Shown in pieces: positions 5,310 through 8,344 of a stretch of 8,344 bases of DNA. Numbering within the stretch: position 1 is the stretch's first letter; every line of letters starts with the position of its first letter. The position numbers were made by a program, and so were the translations under genes. Origin of the DNA: Actinomycetota bacterium (GTDB lineage Bacteria; Actinomycetota; Thermoleophilia; Miltoncostaeales; Miltoncostaeaceae); contig SXZC01000215.1 in the NCBI GenBank assembly GCA_005788075.1, positions 1 to 8,344 of the forward strand. Reading direction: 5' to 3'. Under the pieces are notes generated by a model. The model did no database searches. It was not told the origin of the DNA and was given only the letters and a program-made list of their open reading frames with translations.

Positions 5310-6634
5310 GCATCGTGGCCCCGAACCCGCGCGTGCGCCTGCCGCAGCGCCCGGGCGCGCCGGCGAACGTCGTGATCCGCGGCGCGCGCATCCTCGACCC
5401 CGCCGCGGGCATCGACCGCACCGGAGACCTGGTGATCCGCGATGGGGTGGTCGGCGGCGACCCAGCGGGCCTGGAGGTGGTGGACGGCGCTGGGCTCACG
5501 GTGATCCCCGGCATCGTGGACGTGCACGTGCACCTGCGCACCCCGGGCAAGGAGCATGCCGAGGACATCGCCACCGGCACCGCGAGCGCAGCCGCAGGAG
5601 GCGTGGTGACGGTTCTCGCGATGCCCAACACCCAGCCGCCCACCGACAACCCGAGCATCCTCGGTTCGCTGCTCGAGCGGGCGTCGCGCGAGGCCGTGGT
5701 GCCCACGGGCTTCATCCCCGCAATCACCGTGGGCCAGCAGGGCGAGTCGCTCACCGAGCACGGCGACCTGGCTGAGGCCGGCGCCGCAGCGCTATCGGAC
5801 GACGGCGTGCCCGTGGGGAGTGCGCTGGTGATGCGCAGGGCGCTGCAGTACCAGCGGGCCACCGGACTGCTCTTCACGCTGCACGAGGAGGACATGAGCC
5901 TCTCCGGACCCGGGGTGATGCACGAGGGCACCGTGTCCGCGCGCATCGGGCTGGCCGGCATCCCCGGCGTGTCGGAGGCCGTGCAGGTGGCGCGCGACTG
6001 CGCGCTGGCCGGCTACGAGGACGGCCGCATCCACATCTGCCACGTGTCCGCGCGCGAGACGGTGGACGAGATCCGTCGGGCGAAGGAGCGCGGCGTGCAG
6101 GTGACGGCCGAGGTGACGCCCCACCACCTGCTGCTCACCGATGCGGTGGTAGGGGACGACCCCGACCCCGCCCGGTTCAAGATGAACCCGCCGCTTCGCA
6201 GCGAGGACGATCGCCAGGCGCTCATCGAGGCGCTGGTGGACGGCACCATCGACGTGATCGCCACCGACCACGCACCGCACCCGGGGGACGAGAAGGAGAG
6301 CCCCTTCGCCGAGGCGCCATTCGGCGTGATCGGCTTGGAGACCGCCTTCGCCGCGTGCAACACCGAGCTGGTCCTCGGCGGCCGGATGTCGCTCGAGGAC
6401 CTCATCCTCAGGATGAGCTCGAGGCCGGCCGAGATCTTCGGACTGCCCGTGCCCACGCTGGCCGACGGCGCGCAGGCGAACCTCGCGCTGGTGGACCTGC
6501 AGGCCACCGACACGGTGGGGGAGCGGCCCTATGCCAGCAAGTCCAGCAACGCGGCCTTCGAGGGCATGTCCCTCACGGGCCGCATCGTCATGACCCTGGC
6601 CGGCGGCCAGGACGTCTACCGGAGGGATTCATGA
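5306..6634 (+). CDS. pyrC: Dihydroorotase, class I
   Basis: A 442-residue amidohydrolase-superfamily zinc enzyme that reversibly cyclises N-carbamoyl-aspartate to dihydroorotate. Metal and substrate motifs in order: DVHVHLR (72-78; His74, His76 and Arg78), MPNT (106-109; Asn108), the SDDG segment (164-167) that supplies an Asp metal ligand in class I enzymes instead of carbamyl-lysine, HEED (193-196; His193), HICHVSA (243-249; His246), NPPLR (294-298) and ATDHAPH (319-325; Asp321). The first 20 residues are a proline-rich extension ahead of the usual start of the fold (about 425-430 residues in relatives). ATG 5306 overlaps the pyrB stop (ATGA), with GGAGG (5297-5301) four nt upstream. A class I dihydroorotase is expected to work with the pyrB product in this operon. 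Confidence 0.95.
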   Translation: MSIVAPNPRVRLPQRPGAPANVVIRGARILDPAAGIDRTGDLVIRDGVVGGDPAGLEVVDGAGLTVIPGIVDVHVHLRTPGKEHAEDIATGTASAAAGGVVTVLAMPNTQPPTDNPSILGSLLERASREAVVPTGFIPAITVGQQGESLTEHGDLAEAGAAALSDDGVPVGSALVMRRALQYQRATGLLFTLHEEDMSLSGPGVMHEGTVSARIGLAGIPGVSEAVQVARDCALAGYEDGRIHICHVSARETVDEIRRAKERGVQVTAEVTPHHLLLTDAVVGDDPDPARFKMNPPLRSEDDRQALIEALVDGTIDVIATDHAPHPGDEKESPFAEAPFGVIGLETAFAACNTELVLGGRMSLEDLILRMSSRPAEIFGLPVPTLADGAQANLALVDLQATDTVGERPYASKSSNAAFEGMSLTGRIVMTLAGGQDVYRRDS

Positions 6635-7194
6635 GCAATCGCCATCCGGCCCTCGCCGCACGTGAGGACGCGGGCCTGGTCATCATCGACGTGCAGGACG
6701 CCTTCGCGCCGGTGATCGACGGATGCGACGAGGTGGTTGCGAACTGCGGCCTGCTCGCCGAGGGCTTCGGCGTGATGGGACGCCCCGTGATCGTCACCGA
6801 GCAGTACCCCAAGGGCCTCGGGCACACGGTGCAGGCGATTGCCGATCGCCTGCCCGAGGGCACCCCGATCATCGAGAAGACGCGGTTCTCGGCGTGTGGG
6901 GTGGAGGGGTTCGAGGACGCCTACGACGCCGCCCGGTGCGACACCTGGGTGGTCTGCGGGGTGGAGTCGCACGTGTGCGTCAACCAGACGGTGCACGACC
7001 TGCTCTCGCGCGGCGCCTCGGTGCATGTGGCCGCCGACGCCGTGAGCTCGCGCACGCCGGCGAACAGGCAGGCCGGGCTCGACAAGGCAGCCCGGGCGGG
7101 TGCGCATGTCACGTCGGCCGAGATGGTGCTGTTCGAGATGCTCGGGCAGGCCGGTGGGCCGGAGTTCAAGGCGATTTCGGCGCTGGTGCGATGA
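6631..7194 (+). CDS. Isochorismatase-fold cysteine hydrolase (ISOC1/ISOC2-like) inside the pyr operon
   Basis: A 187-residue alpha/beta hydrolase of the isochorismatase-like superfamily. The catalytic triad is present: Asp20 (VIIDVQDAF), Lys83 (EKTRFSA) and Cys116 (GVESHVCVNQT, with the preceding residues forming the cis-peptide loop). The stretch VTEQYPKGLGHTV (55-67) resembles the ISOC1/ISOC2/YcaC branch more than nicotinamidases or true isochorismatases, and no aryl-carrier domain is attached. The superfamily includes amidases acting on ureido and carbamoyl compounds (RutB, N-carbamoylsarcosine amidase, biuret hydrolase), but the substrate here cannot be told from sequence. It overlaps pyrC and carA by 4 bp each (ATGA) and has GGAGGG (6621-6626) four nt upstream, so it is made together with the pathway enzymes. 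In Mycobacterium tuberculosis this position is held by an unrelated small membrane protein gene. Confidence 0.9.
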   Translation: MSNRHPALAAREDAGLVIIDVQDAFAPVIDGCDEVVANCGLLAEGFGVMGRPVIVTEQYPKGLGHTVQAIADRLPEGTPIIEKTRFSACGVEGFEDAYDAARCDTWVVCGVESHVCVNQTVHDLLSRGASVHVAADAVSSRTPANRQAGLDKAARAGAHVTSAEMVLFEMLGQAGGPEFKAISALVR

Positions 7195-8252
7195 GCGACG
7201 CGCTGATCGTGCTCGAGGACGGCATGGTGCTGCCGTGCCGCTCCGTCGGGGCGCCGGGCACGGCGCTCGGCGAGATGGTGTTCACCACCGGGATGAACGG
7301 CTACCAGGAGGCCGTCACCGATCCGTCATACCTCGGCCAGATCCTCACCTTCAGCGCGCCGATGATCGGCAACTACGGCACCGGCGACCAGGCGCTCGAG
7401 AGCGGGCGCGTCTGGCCCGGCGCGGTCATCGCCACGCGCATCGGCGACGCGCCCGGGGTGGCCGGGCCGGTGGGCTTCCGCTCATGGCTGGCCGCGCAGG
7501 GCGTGGTGGCCGTGGAGGACGCCGACACGCGGCGCCTCGTGCGCCACCTTCGCGACAACGGCGCCATGCGGGGCGGGGTGAGCACCGAGCTGGGCGCCGA
7601 GGAGCTGCTCGCCCTGGTGCGCGACCACCCGCACCTCGATGGGCGCGATCTCTCGTTCGAGGCCGCGGGCGAGCGGCGCGCGCTCGGCGACGATGGGCCG
7701 ACCATCGTGGCGGTCGACTGCGGCATGAAGCAGGGCATCCTGAACGGCCTCGCGGGGTCCGGGATGCGCGTGCAGGTGGTTCCCGCCGGCACGACGGCCG
7801 ATGAGATCCTCGCGCTCGGCCCCGACGGGGTGTTCATCAGCAACGGCCCCGGCGACCCGGCGGCGTGCGTGCCGGTGATCGACGCGCTGTCCGGCGTGCT
7901 CGGGAAGGTGCCGGTGTTCGGCATCTGCCTCGGTCACCAACTGCTGTCGCACGCGCTCGGCCTGCGCACGGAGAAGCTGCCCTTCGGGCACCGCGGCGCG
8001 AACCATCCCGTGCAGCGCGCCGAGGACGGCGTGGTGGAGATCACGGTGCAGAACCACGGCTATGCGGTGGTTGCCGATTCGCTTCCCGACGGTGTGGAGG
8101 TGACGCGCACGAGCCTGTTCGACGGCAGCGTGGAGGGCATCGCCGCGCACGACCTCATGGCCGCCTCGGTGCAGTACCACCCCGAGGCAAGGCCCGGGCC
8201 CCACGACGCCACGTACCTGTTCCGTGCCTTCCGCGATCGGGTGGCTGCCTGA
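7191..8252 (+). CDS. carA: Carbamoyl-phosphate synthase small (glutaminase) subunit
   Basis: A 353-residue class I glutamine amidotransferase subunit that releases ammonia from glutamine and channels it to CarB. The N-terminal CPSase_sm domain (about 1-140) has [22 protein letters not shown] (26-47, given here with its start at Leu26). The glutaminase domain (about 171-350) has the oxyanion region ISNGPGDP (216-223), the nucleophile elbow GICLGHQ (244-250; Cys246), QNHGYAV (287-293) and the His330-Glu332 pair in QYHPEA. All triad residues are present. It is slightly short compared with the usual 360-385 residues. ATG 7191 overlaps the previous stop (ATGA) and has no clear Shine-Dalgarno, so translation probably depends on coupling. 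The same subunit serves arginine and pyrimidine synthesis, but its position here ties it to PyrR control. Confidence 0.96.
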   Translation: MSDALIVLEDGMVLPCRSVGAPGTALGEMVFTTGMNGYQEAVTDPSYLGQILTFSAPMIGNYGTGDQALESGRVWPGAVIATRIGDAPGVAGPVGFRSWLAAQGVVAVEDADTRRLVRHLRDNGAMRGGVSTELGAEELLALVRDHPHLDGRDLSFEAAGERRALGDDGPTIVAVDCGMKQGILNGLAGSGMRVQVVPAGTTADEILALGPDGVFISNGPGDPAACVPVIDALSGVLGKVPVFGICLGHQLLSHALGLRTEKLPFGHRGANHPVQRAEDGVVEITVQNHGYAVVADSLPDGVEVTRTSLFDGSVEGIAAHDLMAASVQYHPEARPGPHDATYLFRAFRDRVAA

Positions 8253-8344
8253 TGCCCCGGCGCGAGGACATCCGCACGATCATGGTGCTGGGAAGCGGAC
8301 CGATCGTCATCGGACAGGCCGGTGAGTTCGACTACTCCGGCACG
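8252..8344 (+). CDS. carB: Carbamoyl-phosphate synthase large subunit, N-terminus only (cut by window edge)
   Basis: The first 31 codons are visible, from ATG 8252, which shares one base with the carA stop (TGATG). Residues 2-7 (PRREDI) are followed by the first beta strand ([13 protein letters not shown], 10-22) and the loop EFDYSGT at 25-31. This is the well-known start of CarB, the ATP-grasp subunit that makes carbamoyl phosphate from bicarbonate, ammonia and two ATP. Gly24 stands where many homologues have Cys (GQACEFDYSG). The rest of the roughly 1,070-residue protein lies outside the window. Confidence 0.95.
   Translation, partial: MPRREDIRTIMVLGSGPIVIGQAGEFDYSGT

Noticed and set aside
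1..8344. Mobile elements, CRISPR arrays or an integration site at the tRNA gene
   Set aside because: No transposase or integrase, no regularly spaced repeats and no duplicated tRNA 3' end were seen. Gene content and base composition look uniform across the window.

Overview
The window is very GC-rich, densely packed bacterial chromosomal DNA. Several things point to an actinobacterium-like host: GTG starts, TANNNT-type -10 boxes placed right against start codons, and a pyrR-pyrB-pyrC-x-carA-carB order. A deep-branching class such as Thermoleophilia is my guess, not something the sequence proves. I see no insertion sequence, phage gene or CRISPR array.

Layout. Bases 1-1545 (minus strand) hold a compact three-gene unit read right to left: a small unrecognised 109-residue protein (1545-1216), a six-helix membrane diguanylate cyclase (1219-128) and the start of a membrane protein that leaves the window (122-1). 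Diverging from it across only 45 bp is a secreted cupin protein (1591-2085, plus). A CCA-less tRNA-Arg(CCG) lies on the minus strand (2181-2109). Facing away from the tRNA is a YfcE-like metallophosphoesterase (2206-2748, plus), followed by ribonuclease Z (2758-3774), the enzyme family that trims CCA-less tRNA precursors.

From 3811 to the right edge runs the de novo pyrimidine operon: pyrR, pyrB, pyrC, an isochorismatase-fold cysteine hydrolase, carA and the first 31 codons of carB. Each of the first four junctions is a 4-bp ATGA overlap and carA/carB is a 1-bp TGATG overlap, so the chain looks translationally coupled. CarA/CarB make carbamoyl phosphate, PyrB joins it to aspartate, PyrC closes the ring to dihydroorotate, and PyrR senses uridine nucleotides. 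The pyrR leader carries a hairpin matching the PyrR-binding RNA loop directly against the Shine-Dalgarno sequence. This fits translational repression by PyrR rather than transcription attenuation.

The two points most worth following up are (1) the isochorismatase-fold hydrolase between pyrC and carA, a slot that in mycobacteria holds an unrelated small membrane protein gene, and (2) the consistent TANNNT boxes 6-9 nt upstream of the uncoupled start codons, including two head-to-head pairs, which suggests leaderless and bidirectional transcription.
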